64,000 bases of DNA from Niastella sp. OAS944 (GCA_024809215.1 JANUBW010000009.1:1-64000); one strand, 5' to 3'; numbered from the stretch's first letter, positions 1-9,494 are shown. The notes: generated from the letters alone by a model not told the origin. Program-made: numbers and translations.

Positions 1-91
<91 letters not shown>

Positions 92-141
92 TTGAATTTT
101 TGGCGACGCAAGGTCGTAAAGAAATCTGAATACTCGCGAGG

Positions 142-163
142 CCATTCACCATTCACCATTCAC
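142..163. repeat. CCATTCA tandem repeat, 3 copies
   Basis: Three copies of CCATTCA followed by C. The same word family occurs as TGGTGAGTGGTGAA at 2161-2190 and as its inverse at 2268-2286. It sits about 55 bp before the dacB start and is probably a neutral intergenic repeat. Confidence 0.75.
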
Positions 164-217
164 GACATGCAGCTTTTTGCCAGCTTTCAGCTTATGTCTT
201 TTCACTAATTTTCCAAA

Positions 218-1627
218 ATGAAGAAACTACTCCTGTTATTACTGATCGCCCAGGCACATGCAACAATGGCCCAAACCATTGCGGTAAAACTGGCGAACGC
301 TATAAAACAGTTTGAAGCCGATGCCCAGGTACAACATGGCATTATTAGTTTATATGTTGCCGATGCGCAAACAGGTAAAACAGTGTATGAACACAATGCA
401 CAAATAGGATTGGCGCCTGCCAGCACGCAAAAATTATTTACCAGTGCTGCCACCTTTGAATTACTGGGAAGTGATTACAGGTATAAAACTGTGGTGGGTT
501 ATGATGGAAATATTGAGGATGGTGTATTGAAAGGCAACCTGCATATCAATGGCAGCGGCGATCCAACATTGGGTAGCTGGCGATGGAACGATACCAAAGA
601 AGATATTGTTCTAAAAAAGATCATTACCGCATTGCAAGATAAAAACATTACCAATATAAAGGGTGATGTATTATTCAATGACTCTGCATTTTCTATTCAA
701 CCCCTGCCCGGTGGCTGGATCTGGGATGATATAGGTAATTATTATGGCGCCGGCAGTTGGGCCATTAACTGGCACGAAAACCAATACGACCTGCATTTGC
801 AGCCGGGAAAGAAAGAGGGTGATACCACGCAAATTGTAAAAGTAGCGCCTCAATTAAACGAAGCACACTTCATAAACACCATCACTACCGGTAAAAAAGG
901 CAGTGGTGACAATGGTTATATTTATCTGGCGCCAAACTCGTCATTGGCATTTACACAGGGTACGGTGCCTTTACAAAACGAGCCCTTTGTTATTTCGGGT
1001 TCATTCGCCAATGCACCCGCACAGTTTTCCAGGGCCCTGGAACAATTGTTGTTGACGCAAAAGATAAACGTGGCTGGTGTGTTTGTAAGTTATTCAGCTA
1101 TGAAAGCGGGTAAGTTGGCATGGCCTGCAATTCAAAAACCGCTTCTTACGCTTTTGTCGCCACCAATGGATAGCATCAATTACTGGTTTTTGCGAAAAAG
1201 CATTAATCTCTATGGTGAAGCATTGATAAAAACGCTGGCATTGGAGAAGAATGGCCTGGGCTCAACAGAGAAAGGTGTTGAGCTGGTACGTGAATTTTGG
1301 AAAGAGCGGGGCATCGATAAAGGCGCGGTGAACATCATTGATGGCAGTGGACTGAGTCCGCAGAACCGGGTAACTACGTTTGCCGAAGTGAAAGTATTGC
1401 AATATGCCAAAACCCGGCCCTGGTATAAAGCTTTTTACAATGCATTACCCGAATACAATGGAATGAAAATGAAAAGCGGCTCAATTGGTGGTGCGCGGGC
1501 CTTTGCGGGGTATCATACCGCTAAAGATGGCAGGCAATATGTATTCTCGATCATTGTAAATAACTATGAAGGTTCTTCCGGTGAAGTGGTGAAGAAGATG
1601 TATACGGTGCTTGATGTGCTGAAATAG
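218..1627 (+). CDS. dacB: D-alanyl-D-alanine carboxypeptidase/endopeptidase, PBP4 (S13) family
   Basis: This periplasmic serine peptidase trims or cleaves peptidoglycan cross-links. An N-terminal signal peptide (about residues 1-18, ending AQAHATMAQ) is followed by the three penicillin-binding motifs: S69-T-Q-K72 with the nucleophilic serine, S328-I-N330, and K419-S-G421. The long insertion between the first and second motifs is typical of PBP4 (S13) enzymes, and 469 residues is the usual length. The start is the only ATG before a good signal peptide. The gene is convergent with the thioesterase gene, and a long inverted repeat between them probably ends both transcripts. I am confident of the family; the balance between carboxypeptidase and endopeptidase activity cannot be read from sequence. 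Confidence 0.93.
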   Translation: MKKLLLLLLIAQAHATMAQTIAVKLANAIKQFEADAQVQHGIISLYVADAQTGKTVYEHNAQIGLAPASTQKLFTSAATFELLGSDYRYKTVVGYDGNIEDGVLKGNLHINGSGDPTLGSWRWNDTKEDIVLKKIITALQDKNITNIKGDVLFNDSAFSIQPLPGGWIWDDIGNYYGAGSWAINWHENQYDLHLQPGKKEGDTTQIVKVAPQLNEAHFINTITTGKKGSGDNGYIYLAPNSSLAFTQGTVPLQNEPFVISGSFANAPAQFSRALEQLLLTQKINVAGVFVSYSAMKAGKLAWPAIQKPLLTLLSPPMDSINYWFLRKSINLYGEALIKTLALEKNGLGSTEKGVELVREFWKERGIDKGAVNIIDGSGLSPQNRVTTFAEVKVLQYAKTRPWYKAFYNALPEYNGMKMKSGSIGGARAFAGYHTAKDGRQYVFSIIVNNYEGSSGEVVKKMYTVLDVLK

Positions 1628-1635
1628 GAGGAAGA

Positions 1636-1722
1636 GATTTTGAGATTTCGGAATTTAGAGATTTTGAGATTTATCGAAATGCTGAATTAAAAGAAATCTC
1701 AAAATCCCGAAATCTCAAAATC
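1636..1722. terminator. Inverted-repeat hairpin between convergent genes
   Basis: GATTTTGAGATTTCGG at 1636-1651 is the perfect reverse complement of 1707-1722 (16 bp). Degenerate extra copies of GAGATTTTGAGATTT lie in the loop. It sits between the ends of dacB (+) and the thioesterase gene (-), so it may act as a bidirectional terminator, although it lacks a clean U-tract. It is one of several such tandem-then-inverted word structures in the window. Confidence 0.6.
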
Positions 1723-1749
1723 AGAAATTGTTTACTTCTTACTTCCGCG

Positions 1750-2163
1750 TCAAAACGTAAAAAAGGGTTTTAACTTATCATACAGTTGAACCGGCATCGT
1801 GGTCTTCTGCATACCACTGGCGGTAACAAAATATAAAACTACACGCCCTACGGTCAACAACTTTTTGTTTTCGTTATAAACTTCAGAGTGAAATTCAATT
1901 TTATGATCGGTGGGTAAATCTTTGAGGGTGGTCCTTATGGTAAGCAGGTCGTCGTAATGCGCGGTGCGTAAGTATTTGCAATGCATTTCAACAACGGGCA
2001 TAATAACGCCCATAGCTTCCATATCCTTATACGTAAATCCCAACTGACGGATCGATTCTGCGCGGCCTACTTCAAAATACTGGGCATAATTGCCATAGTA
2101 TACAACATTCATTTGGTCGGTTTCGGCATAACGAACACGGATCTGGGTTTCGGAGATGAACAT
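1750..2163 (-). CDS. Acyl-CoA thioesterase, 4HBT/YbgC-like hotdog fold
   Basis: A 137-residue single hotdog-domain protein. The N-terminus carries the YbgC/4-hydroxybenzoyl-CoA thioesterase signature (VRYAETDQMNVVYYGNY at about residues 9-25), in which the aspartate of AETDQ is the usual catalytic residue. It is cytosolic and probably hydrolyses short- or medium-chain acyl-CoA or aryl-CoA thioesters; the substrate is not predictable. The length matches the family. It is convergent with dacB. On its own strand the DoxX gene lies upstream, separated by a repeat-rich gap. No tol-pal genes are adjacent, so a Tol-Pal association is not supported here. Confidence 0.88.
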   Translation of the reverse strand: MFISETQIRVRYAETDQMNVVYYGNYAQYFEVGRAESIRQLGFTYKDMEAMGVIMPVVEMHCKYLRTAHYDDLLTIRTTLKDLPTDHKIEFHSEVYNENKKLLTVGRVVLYFVTASGMQKTTMPVQLYDKLKPFFTF

Positions 2164-2286
2164 GGTGAGTGGTGAATTGTGAATGGTGAGTTTATATAAA
2201 AGTTAAATGGTGAACAGTAGGAGTGTTGTGGTCAGTAGCGAGTTTGAATAATGGGTAACCCACTCACCACTGACCACTCACCACTG
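2161..2286. repeat. TGGTGAGTGGTGAA word repeats with inverted copies
   Basis: Copies of GGTGAGTGGTGAATTG occur at 2164-2192 and near 2208. The inverse (CACTCACCACTGACCACT) occurs at 2268-2286, so the segment can form a hairpin in the gap between the thioesterase and DoxX genes. It matches the CCATTCA word seen near the left edge. Confidence 0.6.
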
Positions 2287-2287
2287 G

Positions 2288-2695
2288 CTATTTCCCCATC
2301 GCTCCATCAATGCTATACTTCCCGGGTCCCATTAACAAAATGCTAAAGAAACCGGCGAGGAAAAGAATGCCCTTTTCGGCTTCCTTTGAATACCCTTTAT
2401 TCACCATGAATACGATCACGGCAAAAGTGATCACAACAGGTATAGCCATAATGCGGGTGAAAAGCCCCAAAATTATAAACACAGCACAAAACACTTCCGC
2501 AAACAATGCCAGCATCAGCGATGGCATATGACCCATATGAAATGGATCGGGGAACGAATTTTGTTGTTCTGCAAAATGCTTTAGTTTGTCAATTCCATGA
2601 TTAACCAGCAACAATAGGCCGAAAGTAACCCGTATTACCAACACGGCAATATTGAATGAGGTTTCGGAACAGGCGGTACTCAATAGTCTTTTCAT
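2288..2695 (-). CDS. DoxX family membrane protein
   Basis: A 135-residue protein with about four hydrophobic segments (near residues 14-32, 55-77, 80-100 and 107-125) and the DoxX pattern: an N-terminal helix with a conserved arginine (VIRVTFGLLLLVNHGIDKL), a central ALFAEVFCAVFIILGLFTR, then a C-terminal GYSKEAEKGILFLAGFF. DoxX/DoxD proteins are small inner-membrane proteins, some linked to thiol or quinone redox reactions, but the activity of this subgroup is unknown. An exact -7 element lies 20 bp upstream of the start. The neighbours do not suggest a pathway. Confidence 0.82.
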   Translation of the reverse strand: MKRLLSTACSETSFNIAVLVIRVTFGLLLLVNHGIDKLKHFAEQQNSFPDPFHMGHMPSLMLALFAEVFCAVFIILGLFTRIMAIPVVITFAVIVFMVNKGYSKEAEKGILFLAGFFSILLMGPGKYSIDGAMGK

Positions 2696-2715
2696 GAGTT
2701 CGTTTTTAGGTGGCT

Positions 2716-2723
2716 CAAAAATA
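2716..2723 (-). promoter_or_regulatory. Putative -7 element for the DoxX gene
   Basis: Read on the minus strand this is TATTTTTG, an exact match to the Bacteroidota -7 consensus TAnnTTTG, about 20 bp upstream of the DoxX start codon. No TTG at the expected -33 distance is visible, so the call rests on one box and its position. Confidence 0.4.
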
Positions 2724-2865
2724 ATGTATTTGTTTTTTCACATTTCCTATTAAAAAGAATTGTTAATCCTGCTACTTATCCACATCTGTTTGGAACGATG
2801 TTTGGTTTAAGGTAAAATATTTAGAACCTTTACCTCGTATAATATATCACCTTAAGGACACTGGA

Positions 2866-5800
2866 ATGAAAAAAACGACAGCCTTCATAACCCTTTTAGG
2901 TCTTTTTCAATTTTCATATGCTCAGCAAACCCGTGTTATAACTGATCCCCTGGCAACTTTCAAACACGCAAAAGAACTCTATCAGCGTGAACAATACAGT
3001 CTGGCATATCCTTTATTTAAGGAGCTGCAGTTGCAACAAACATCCATTGATCGTAGCAACCAGGCTGTATACTACCAGGAGGTTAAGTATTACTCCATCG
3101 TTTGTGCGCTGAAGCAAAATGAAGAGGCCGCTGTGTTAAAGGCACGAAAATTTATTGATCAGGAAGATAATACTGCCCGGGTACAGATGATGAGTTTTCA
3201 CCTGGCCGAATATTATTTCCGCAAAGACGATCTGGCCGCTGCGGCCTCATTGTACGAAACCACTACCATAGCCAACCTCAGCAATCGTGAGATAGCCGAT
3301 ATGAAGTTTCATCAGGGCTATGTGTACTTTACTTTAAAACAATTCGATAAGGCCAAACCGAAATTTGATGCCATTCGGCAGGATAGCAAAGACCCCAACT
3401 ATGCCGATGCCAATTACTACTATGGCTTTATTTGTTTTTACGAAAAGAAATACAGCGACGCACTGGCAGCCTTCTCCAAAGTAGAGGACCATCCCAACTA
3501 TGGCCGGGTAGTGCCTTTTTATATTGCCGGTATTTATTACTCGCTGGGCCAAAAAGAAAAAGCCCTGCAGTATGCCGAAGCAAAACTTAAAAGAGGCAAC
3601 CTGCATTACGATGTGCCAATGCGCCAAATGGTGGGTCATGCCTATTTTGAGAAAAAACAATTCGATAAAGCCCTGCCATACCTCGAAACATATGTAAGTA
3701 AAGCCGACAGTGTAAAACGCGAGGATATTTACGAGTTATCGTATTGTTACTATGATGCAAAGAACTGGAACAAAGCCATCAATGGCTTCAAACAAATAAG
3801 TGGTAAAGAAGATTCGCTGGCGCAGAACGCCATGTACCTGCTGGGCGATTCTTACTTAAGAACAGGACAAAAAGCCAATGCGCGTAATGCCTTTCTGATG
3901 TGCGCACGCAATAGCAGCAATGCAAAACAACAGGAAGTGTCGCAGTTCAATTATGCAAAACTGTCATATGAGCTCGGTTACCAGGATGTAGCCTTATCGG
4001 AGTTGCAGGAATTTTCAACCAAATACCCGCAATCTGAATACAGCAATGAAGCAAAGGAGCTGCTGGTAAATATGCTGGCCAGCACCAATAACTATAAAGA
4101 TGCGTTGGCATTACTCGAAAGCCTGAAATCGCCATCGCCCAATGCACGGCGTTTATACCCGGTAGTATTGCTGGGCCGGGCCACCGAGTTAATAAATGAT
4201 GGAATGCTGGTAACAGCCAACGATCTGCTTACCAAAGCAGAGAACGATGCCAACAATACCTCGGTATTACCACAGATCCAGTTTTGGAAAGGGGAGATCT
4301 CGTACCGGTTGAATAAAGTGGATGATGCCATCCGTTATTTCTTCGAATATCTGAAACACCCGGTTTCTTATATAGAGGTGAACCCAATGAATGCTCAATA
4401 TAGTTTGGGTTATTGCTTTTTAAAACGGGAGAATTACAACCAGGCATTGGGCTTTTTCGAAAAAGTGGTTACCAATCCCAAGATCAACGCCAACCCATTG
4501 GAGCAGGACGCCTACGTTCGCAGCGCCGATTGTTATTATATGAACCGCGACTTTAAAAAAGCGCTGGCGATGTATGATAAAGTGATCGGTTATAGCTGGG
4601 CTTCAGGCGACTACGCCACTTTTCAAAAGGCTATGATCACGGGCGTTAGCAATGAAAAAGAAAAGATCACGCTGCTTTCAAGTATCAGCCGCCGTTATCC
4701 GCAATCGAATTTATCGGCAGATGCCAATATGGAAGTGGCCACTACTTATATTGCTGCAGAACAGTACCGCGAAGCCATTCCTTATTTGAAGAATGTGATC
4801 AGCGATCCGGTTTCATCATTGAAGCCAAAGGCTTATTTGAAAATGGGTATTGCTTACTACAACCTCAATAACGATAACGACGCGTTAAAACAATATTCGG
4901 CGGTATTACAACAGTTCCCCAATTCACCCGAGGCAGAAGCTGCACTCGAAAACGCCCGTATCATTTATGTAGAGGCAGGTAAAACCAGCGAATATGTAGC
5001 ATTCGCCCGCTCAATGGGTAAGGAAATTACCACCAATCAGGAAGACGAGTTGATGTATCAGCAAGCCGAAGTACAATTCAACAATGGCAATTTCCCAACC
5101 GCTGCGAAAAAGTTTGAGGAATATCTTACCCGTTTCCCTGAGGGTAAATTTGCTCTGGAAGCATTGTATTACAAAAGCGAAATATATTATAACCAAAAAG
5201 ACTGGACCAAATCTGCCGAAGGTTATGAAAAGCTAAGCGAGCTGGTGCCACATAAATTTGGTGAAAAATCATTGCTGAATGCTGCCAGGCTCAACTTCTT
5301 TGAGTTGAAGAATTATGAAAAAGCAGAGAAGTATTTTACGAAACTGAAAGATTTTGCAACCTCGCAGGAGAACAAGCTGGAAGCTATGCGTGGATTGTTG
5401 CGCAGCCAGTTTCAGTTACAAAAATGGAATGATGCTGTTACCAATGCCAAAGACCTGTTGAACCAGAAAGGTATTGGTGCCGATGATAAAGTATTAGCGA
5501 ATATGGCCATCGCCAAATCATTCCAGGTTTCAAATCAGTGCGATCAGGCCATCACGTACTACCGCCAGGTTGTTGCATTGAATAAATCGGCTTATGGCGC
5601 CGAAGCCAGGTATGAAATTGCACATTGCTTATTTGTACAGGACCGCCTGCCTGATGCTGAAAAAGCGGCATTTGAGGTAGTGAACAAATCCGGTTCTTAC
5701 GAAACCTGGGTAACAAAAGCCTACCTGTTACTGGGTGATGTTTACCTGAAACAAAAAGATTATTTCAACGCCAAGGCCACTTACCAAAGCATTGTAGATA

Positions 5801-5892
5801 ATGCCAAGTTGGAAGATCTGCGTCAGGAAGCGGATAAAAAGTTGAAGGTGGCACAGGAGGAAGAAAAAAAGAATAGTAAGATAGGTGGTTAG
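2866..5892 (+). CDS. Large periplasmic tetratricopeptide-repeat protein
   Basis: A 1008-residue protein with a signal peptide (MKKTTAFITLLGLFQFSYAQ, cleaved after about residue 20), then tandem TPR units across nearly the whole length. Typical pairs read A..Y...L.YA..LF..(G).Y..A...F. The C-terminus is lysine/glutamate rich (AQEEEKKNSKIGG). Such exported TPR solenoids act as protein-protein scaffolds at the outer membrane in Bacteroidota, and some parts resemble the BamD/YbgF type of repeat. The next two genes, an outer-membrane barrel and an HU-like membrane protein, are co-oriented. The 147-bp gap to the barrel gene is filled with GTTGATAAG repeats. The partner and pathway are unknown. Confidence 0.85.
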   Translation: MKKTTAFITLLGLFQFSYAQQTRVITDPLATFKHAKELYQREQYSLAYPLFKELQLQQTSIDRSNQAVYYQEVKYYSIVCALKQNEEAAVLKARKFIDQEDNTARVQMMSFHLAEYYFRKDDLAAAASLYETTTIANLSNREIADMKFHQGYVYFTLKQFDKAKPKFDAIRQDSKDPNYADANYYYGFICFYEKKYSDALAAFSKVEDHPNYGRVVPFYIAGIYYSLGQKEKALQYAEAKLKRGNLHYDVPMRQMVGHAYFEKKQFDKALPYLETYVSKADSVKREDIYELSYCYYDAKNWNKAINGFKQISGKEDSLAQNAMYLLGDSYLRTGQKANARNAFLMCARNSSNAKQQEVSQFNYAKLSYELGYQDVALSELQEFSTKYPQSEYSNEAKELLVNMLASTNNYKDALALLESLKSPSPNARRLYPVVLLGRATELINDGMLVTANDLLTKAENDANNTSVLPQIQFWKGEISYRLNKVDDAIRYFFEYLKHPVSYIEVNPMNAQYSLGYCFLKRENYNQALGFFEKVVTNPKINANPLEQDAYVRSADCYYMNRDFKKALAMYDKVIGYSWASGDYATFQKAMITGVSNEKEKITLLSSISRRYPQSNLSADANMEVATTYIAAEQYREAIPYLKNVISDPVSSLKPKAYLKMGIAYYNLNNDNDALKQYSAVLQQFPNSPEAEAALENARIIYVEAGKTSEYVAFARSMGKEITTNQEDELMYQQAEVQFNNGNFPTAAKKFEEYLTRFPEGKFALEALYYKSEIYYNQKDWTKSAEGYEKLSELVPHKFGEKSLLNAARLNFFELKNYEKAEKYFTKLKDFATSQENKLEAMRGLLRSQFQLQKWNDAVTNAKDLLNQKGIGADDKVLANMAIAKSFQVSNQCDQAITYYRQVVALNKSAYGAEARYEIAHCLFVQDRLPDAEKAAFEVVNKSGSYETWVTKAYLLLGDVYLKQKDYFNAKATYQSIVDNAKLEDLRQEADKKLKVAQEEEKKNSKIGG

Positions 5893-5965
5893 TTGACGAG
5901 TTAACAGGTTAACAAGTTGACTAGTGAGTTGATAAGTTGATAAAGTTAATAGAGTTGATAAAGGG
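5891..5965. repeat. Degenerate GTTGATAAGTTGAT tandem repeat
   Basis: About seven degenerate copies of a 9-mer (A/C)AGTTGA(C/T)(A/G)AG follow the TPR stop codon. The same word occurs at 11284-11320, 19250-19283 and 30713-30780, and inverted at 9530-9566 and 11375-11425. No coding potential is seen. Confidence 0.75.
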
Positions 5966-6039
5966 CTTATGTTTGGGGAAGGGGCCAGAGGCCAGTTTTC
6001 ACGTTTTCACGATTAACGAATTCACGAACAAGTTTTCAG

Positions 6040-7698
6040 ATGAATAAACAATTCAGAAAAACAGTTTTCTTTATCAGTGGATGCTTATTGGGGGCCGCAG
6101 TACATGCACAGGAGCCCAACAAAGGAAAAACCATTGATGTAACCTCTACATTTAAACCGGTATTACGGGAAGCATCAAAGATCAATTTCAATGCAACTGA
6201 GCCGGCGGTTGATACAACAAAGCCCAGGCTCAATTACAATATACCATCGCAGAACTTATTTTTTACCTATCAGCCGGCCGGCGTACACCCGGTGGCGTTG
6301 AGGGTTGATTCAATGAACGCCTGGCAATCGAGCAACTACATAAAAGCGGGTATTGGTAACATTCACCAGCCATATGTAAAAGCAGGCTTTAGTTTTGGCG
6401 ATGGTAAGCAGACCTTCTTTAATCTTTTCGCCAATCACTATACCTCAAAAGGTGAACTGCCGTTTCAGAAGAACAGCCAAACCAGCGTGGCAGCTGCCGG
6501 TACTTACAAAACCACTAAGAACCTAGAGTGGAATGCCGGTTTGGGTTTCCGCAGCGATGATTATTATTTATATGGGTTTCAACCAGAAACATTACCATAT
6601 TCAAAAGAAGACCTGAGGCAGCGTTTTCAAACCATTGAAGGAAAGATCGACTTCAGAAATTTAAGTCCAACCGAATATGGCCTTAATTACCACCCCAAAA
6701 TAAAGGTGAGTTCGTTTAGCGATAAATGGGACCCCAAAGGAAGTGAGATCAATACCGTGGTAAACCTGCCATTGGAGAAAACGTTTGGCGATGATGAAAA
6801 ATTCTCGTTCGACATTGGCGCCACGGCCGATCTTACCAATTATAAAAGAGAAGGCACCAACAAATTAGATATCAAGAACAACTTGTACCAGATCGCAACA
6901 GCGGTATCTGTAAAACTGGACAATTTCAATTTGCATGCGGGTATCCTTCCTTCGTGGGACCAGAAGAAGTTTCACATGTTGCCTAACGTAATGGCCGACA
7001 TTAGCACCAACGACAAGCTTTTGACTTTGCAGTTGGGCTGGGTAGGATATTATAATAAGGGATCGTATCAGCGTTTTGCTTCTATCAATCCGTTCCTGGC
7101 ACAACCCGATTCATTGTTGAACACCCGGGTTATTGATCTGTATGGTGGATTAAAAGGAACAATGGGTGACCACTTTACCTATTCTGCAAAGGTTGGCATT
7201 GTAACTTATCACAACATGCCGTTGTTTGTGAACGATTATACTATTGATGGAAAAACCTTCCAAATTCGCTATGAGCCCAAGATGAACGATCTGCAGCTGC
7301 ACAGTGAGATAGGGTATACCGTTGGCGAAAAATTCAATGCATCGGCCGGGTTAACACTCAATAATTATTATAACCTTGAGCGTGAAAAGGAGGCCTATGG
7401 ATTAATTCCTGTAGAACTGAATGCCGCCATTCGCTGGCAGCTGATCAAAGACCTGTTCTTTTATACTGAATTATGGACGTGGAACAAACCCCGGTACCTT
7501 GGTAAAGACGGCGATAGTTACAAAGGCGACAACGCATTTGACCTGAATGCCGGCGCCGAGTTCAAGATCACCAAAAACTTCAATTTGTGGGTTCAACTTA
7601 ATAATTTGTTAAATGATAGATACCAGCGTTGGAACCAGTATGAAGTGTTTGGTTTCAGCATTATGGGTGGTATAACCTATTCATTTAATACTAAATAG
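6040..7698 (+). CDS. Outer-membrane beta-barrel protein (TonB-dependent-receptor-like)
   Basis: A 552-residue protein with a signal peptide ending near AAVHAQ (residue 24). The mature part is mostly alternating aromatic/polar strands of the kind found in outer-membrane barrels (for example GDGKQTFFNLFANHYTSKGELPF and the C-terminal NLWVQLNNLLNDRYQRWNQYE followed by FGFSIMGGITYSF). The last residues match the C-terminal part of TonB-dependent receptors (LNNLLNDRYQ), but no plug domain or TonB box is seen and the chain is short for a receptor. The start ATG lies just after the repeat-rich gap. The same-strand TPR gene upstream suggests that the two products work together at the outer membrane. 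Substrate unknown. Confidence 0.8.
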   Translation: MNKQFRKTVFFISGCLLGAAVHAQEPNKGKTIDVTSTFKPVLREASKINFNATEPAVDTTKPRLNYNIPSQNLFFTYQPAGVHPVALRVDSMNAWQSSNYIKAGIGNIHQPYVKAGFSFGDGKQTFFNLFANHYTSKGELPFQKNSQTSVAAAGTYKTTKNLEWNAGLGFRSDDYYLYGFQPETLPYSKEDLRQRFQTIEGKIDFRNLSPTEYGLNYHPKIKVSSFSDKWDPKGSEINTVVNLPLEKTFGDDEKFSFDIGATADLTNYKREGTNKLDIKNNLYQIATAVSVKLDNFNLHAGILPSWDQKKFHMLPNVMADISTNDKLLTLQLGWVGYYNKGSYQRFASINPFLAQPDSLLNTRVIDLYGGLKGTMGDHFTYSAKVGIVTYHNMPLFVNDYTIDGKTFQIRYEPKMNDLQLHSEIGYTVGEKFNASAGLTLNNYYNLEREKEAYGLIPVELNAAIRWQLIKDLFFYTELWTWNKPRYLGKDGDSYKGDNAFDLNAGAEFKITKNFNLWVQLNNLLNDRYQRWNQYEVFGFSIMGGITYSFNTK

Positions 7699-7717
7699 GC
7701 TAAAGCTTAATAAACTA

Positions 7718-7752
7718 TCCCCATTACCGGGCCCGGGGCCCGGCAATGGGGA
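7718..7752 (+). terminator. Strong GC-rich hairpin after the barrel gene
   Basis: TCCCCATT (7718-7725) pairs with AATGGGGA (7745-7752), enclosing CCGGGCC/GGCCCGG with a single A-C mismatch, 20 bp after the barrel stop codon. There is no long U-run, but the stem is very stable. It shows that the in-frame ATG at 7746, which lies inside the stem, is unlikely to be the start of the next gene. Confidence 0.7.
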
Positions 7753-7826
7753 TAAAGGTTTTAACATGTTTGTGTTTCCATTACGGGAAAATTTTTGTTC
7801 TTTGCAGAAGTAAACAACGGACTATT

Positions 7827-8516
7827 ATGAATAATGTGCTGGTAAGTTATTTGCTTCAACATAAAAGCATCAGTATTCCGGGGCTGGGTTCAATGTATAT
7901 TGAACGTATTCCTGCGCAAACTGACTTTGTGAACCGTCGTATTCTTCCGCCCGATTACCATTTTCGTTTCGATAAATATTTTGACGCTCCGGATAAAGAT
8001 TTTTTCACCTACCTGGCAAAACAGCAGAACATTGCCGATTATGAGGCCATCAAGTGGTACAACGAATGGGCCTATGAGCTGCGCAGTAAATTGCGTGAAG
8101 GGCAGATCATTGAATGGGCCGGAATAGGCACTTTAAAGAAAGACATATCAGGAGAAATTATATTTGAGTCGGCGGGGCGCATTCCCAGTTTACAGGAGCC
8201 AACACCGGCAAACCGTGTTATTCATACCCACACCCAGCATACCATGCTGGTGGGCGACCAGGAAGTGACCAGGAAGATCACCAATACCGAAACGAATACC
8301 CCAACCGTTTCAGATAACAATAATGTTGCATTTAATGAGGAGCAGGTACCTGATTATCCGCCATATCCCGAAGAACCACCCAAAAAACGGGGCTGGTGGA
8401 TCTTTGCGCTGGTGATAGCCGCTTTGGCATTAACTGTAATATTTATGAGGGTGTATAAAAATGGCCTTACAACATCTGCCGCAGGAAACCAGCAGCGGAT
8501 CAATGCAGCACCCTGA
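7827..8516 (+). CDS. CCDC81-like HU-domain membrane protein lacking a SPOR domain
   Basis: A 229-residue protein. The start at 7827 (MNNVLVSYLLQHKSISIPGLG) is preferred over the in-frame ATG at 7746, because the upstream stretch overlaps a hairpin and a likely promoter. Residues 1-110 match the prokaryotic CCDC81-type HU domain pair seen in Bacteroidota (IPGLGSMYIERIPAQ; then WYNEWAYELRSKLREGQ; then GIGTLKKDISGEIIF). A proline-rich linker and one transmembrane helix (about residues 190-208) follow, with a short tail. Bacteroidota relatives often carry a C-terminal SPOR domain that binds denuded peptidoglycan; none is present here. An envelope role linked to the TPR and barrel genes upstream is plausible but unproven. 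Confidence 0.75.
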   Translation: MNNVLVSYLLQHKSISIPGLGSMYIERIPAQTDFVNRRILPPDYHFRFDKYFDAPDKDFFTYLAKQQNIADYEAIKWYNEWAYELRSKLREGQIIEWAGIGTLKKDISGEIIFESAGRIPSLQEPTPANRVIHTHTQHTMLVGDQEVTRKITNTETNTPTVSDNNNVAFNEEQVPDYPPYPEEPPKKRGWWIFALVIAALALTVIFMRVYKNGLTTSAAGNQQRINAAP

Positions 8517-8572
8517 TTTTTTTCTTTTAAACAACCCGATTCTTTCTTTTCTTTGCAGGTCATAATTACCTG

Positions 8573-9472
8573 ATGTCATCACCTATTCATTATACTACCT
8601 GCCCGGCCTGCGATTCGTCAGACATTCATCGTGTATTGGCATCAAAGGATTATACGGTATCGCATAAAACGTTCGAAATTTGGGAATGTAAACGTTGTAC
8701 TATGCGTTTTACCCAGGACGTACCCCCACAGAATGATATTGCCGCTTATTATCAGTCGGACAACTATATTTCACACAGCAATACCAATAAAGGATTGGTG
8801 AACAGGTTGTACCACCGGGTACGCGAACGTAGTTTGAAAAATAAAAGAAAACTTATACAGTCGTATAGCAATGCCGAAAGCGTGCCCCGCCTGCTCGATG
8901 TAGGATGTGGCATAGGCGCGTTTATGGATCATATGCGCCAACATGGTTGGGCGGTTGAAGGTGTTGAGCCCAGCGATAGCGCCCGAGATACGGCAGCCAA
9001 ACAGTACGGACTGTACGTGTACCCGCCCGATAAGTTCTTCGATACTGCATTCGGCGATTTTGATATTATAACTATGTGGCATGTGCTGGAGCATGTGCAC
9101 CTGTTGAATGAATATATGGACCGCCTGAAGGAATTGCTGCGCCCACAGGGCGTACTGTTCATTGCGGTGCCCAATTACACCAGCCTCGATGCTTCGAAGT
9201 ATAAGGAGCATTGGGCGGCGTATGATGTTCCCCGCCACCTGTATCATTTCTCACCCGATTCAATGCGGTTACTGGTTGAAAAGCATGGCATGAAACTGAG
9301 GGCGGTAAAACCTATGTGGTTCGACAGCTTTTATGTAAGCATGTTAAGCGAAAAGTATAAAACCGGAAAAGACAGTGTGCTGAAGGGTGGATTTATGGGG
9401 TCGATATCTAATATCAATACGCTGTTCAATAAGGAACAATGTAGTTCGTTGATTTATGTTATTGGGAAGTAA
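8573..9472 (+). CDS. Class I SAM-dependent methyltransferase with N-terminal zinc ribbon
   Basis: A 299-residue cytosolic protein. Residues 9-45 form a zinc-ribbon-like Cys4 motif (CPACDSSD ... WECKRCTMRF). The Methyltransf_23-type SAM-binding domain starts near residue 105 (LLDVGCGIGAF, motif I) with acidic motif II (VEGVEPSD) and the post-motif WHVLEHV. This architecture is common among Bacteroidota methyltransferases linked to surface glycans or lipids, but the substrate cannot be called. It starts 57 bp after the HU-like gene. The sequence CTTTGCAGG 20 bp upstream, like CTTTGCAGA before the HU gene, may be a variant -7 element. A terminator follows the gene. Confidence 0.85.
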   Translation: MSSPIHYTTCPACDSSDIHRVLASKDYTVSHKTFEIWECKRCTMRFTQDVPPQNDIAAYYQSDNYISHSNTNKGLVNRLYHRVRERSLKNKRKLIQSYSNAESVPRLLDVGCGIGAFMDHMRQHGWAVEGVEPSDSARDTAAKQYGLYVYPPDKFFDTAFGDFDIITMWHVLEHVHLLNEYMDRLKELLRPQGVLFIAVPNYTSLDASKYKEHWAAYDVPRHLYHFSPDSMRLLVEKHGMKLRAVKPMWFDSFYVSMLSEKYKTGKDSVLKGGFMGSISNINTLFNKEQCSSLIYVIGK

Positions 9473-9494
9473 CAATGCTAACTATATAAGTAAA

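Noticed and set aside
7746-7826. Upstream in-frame start of the HU-domain gene
   Set aside because: The ATG lies inside a strong terminator stem, and the added 27 residues are unlike the family.
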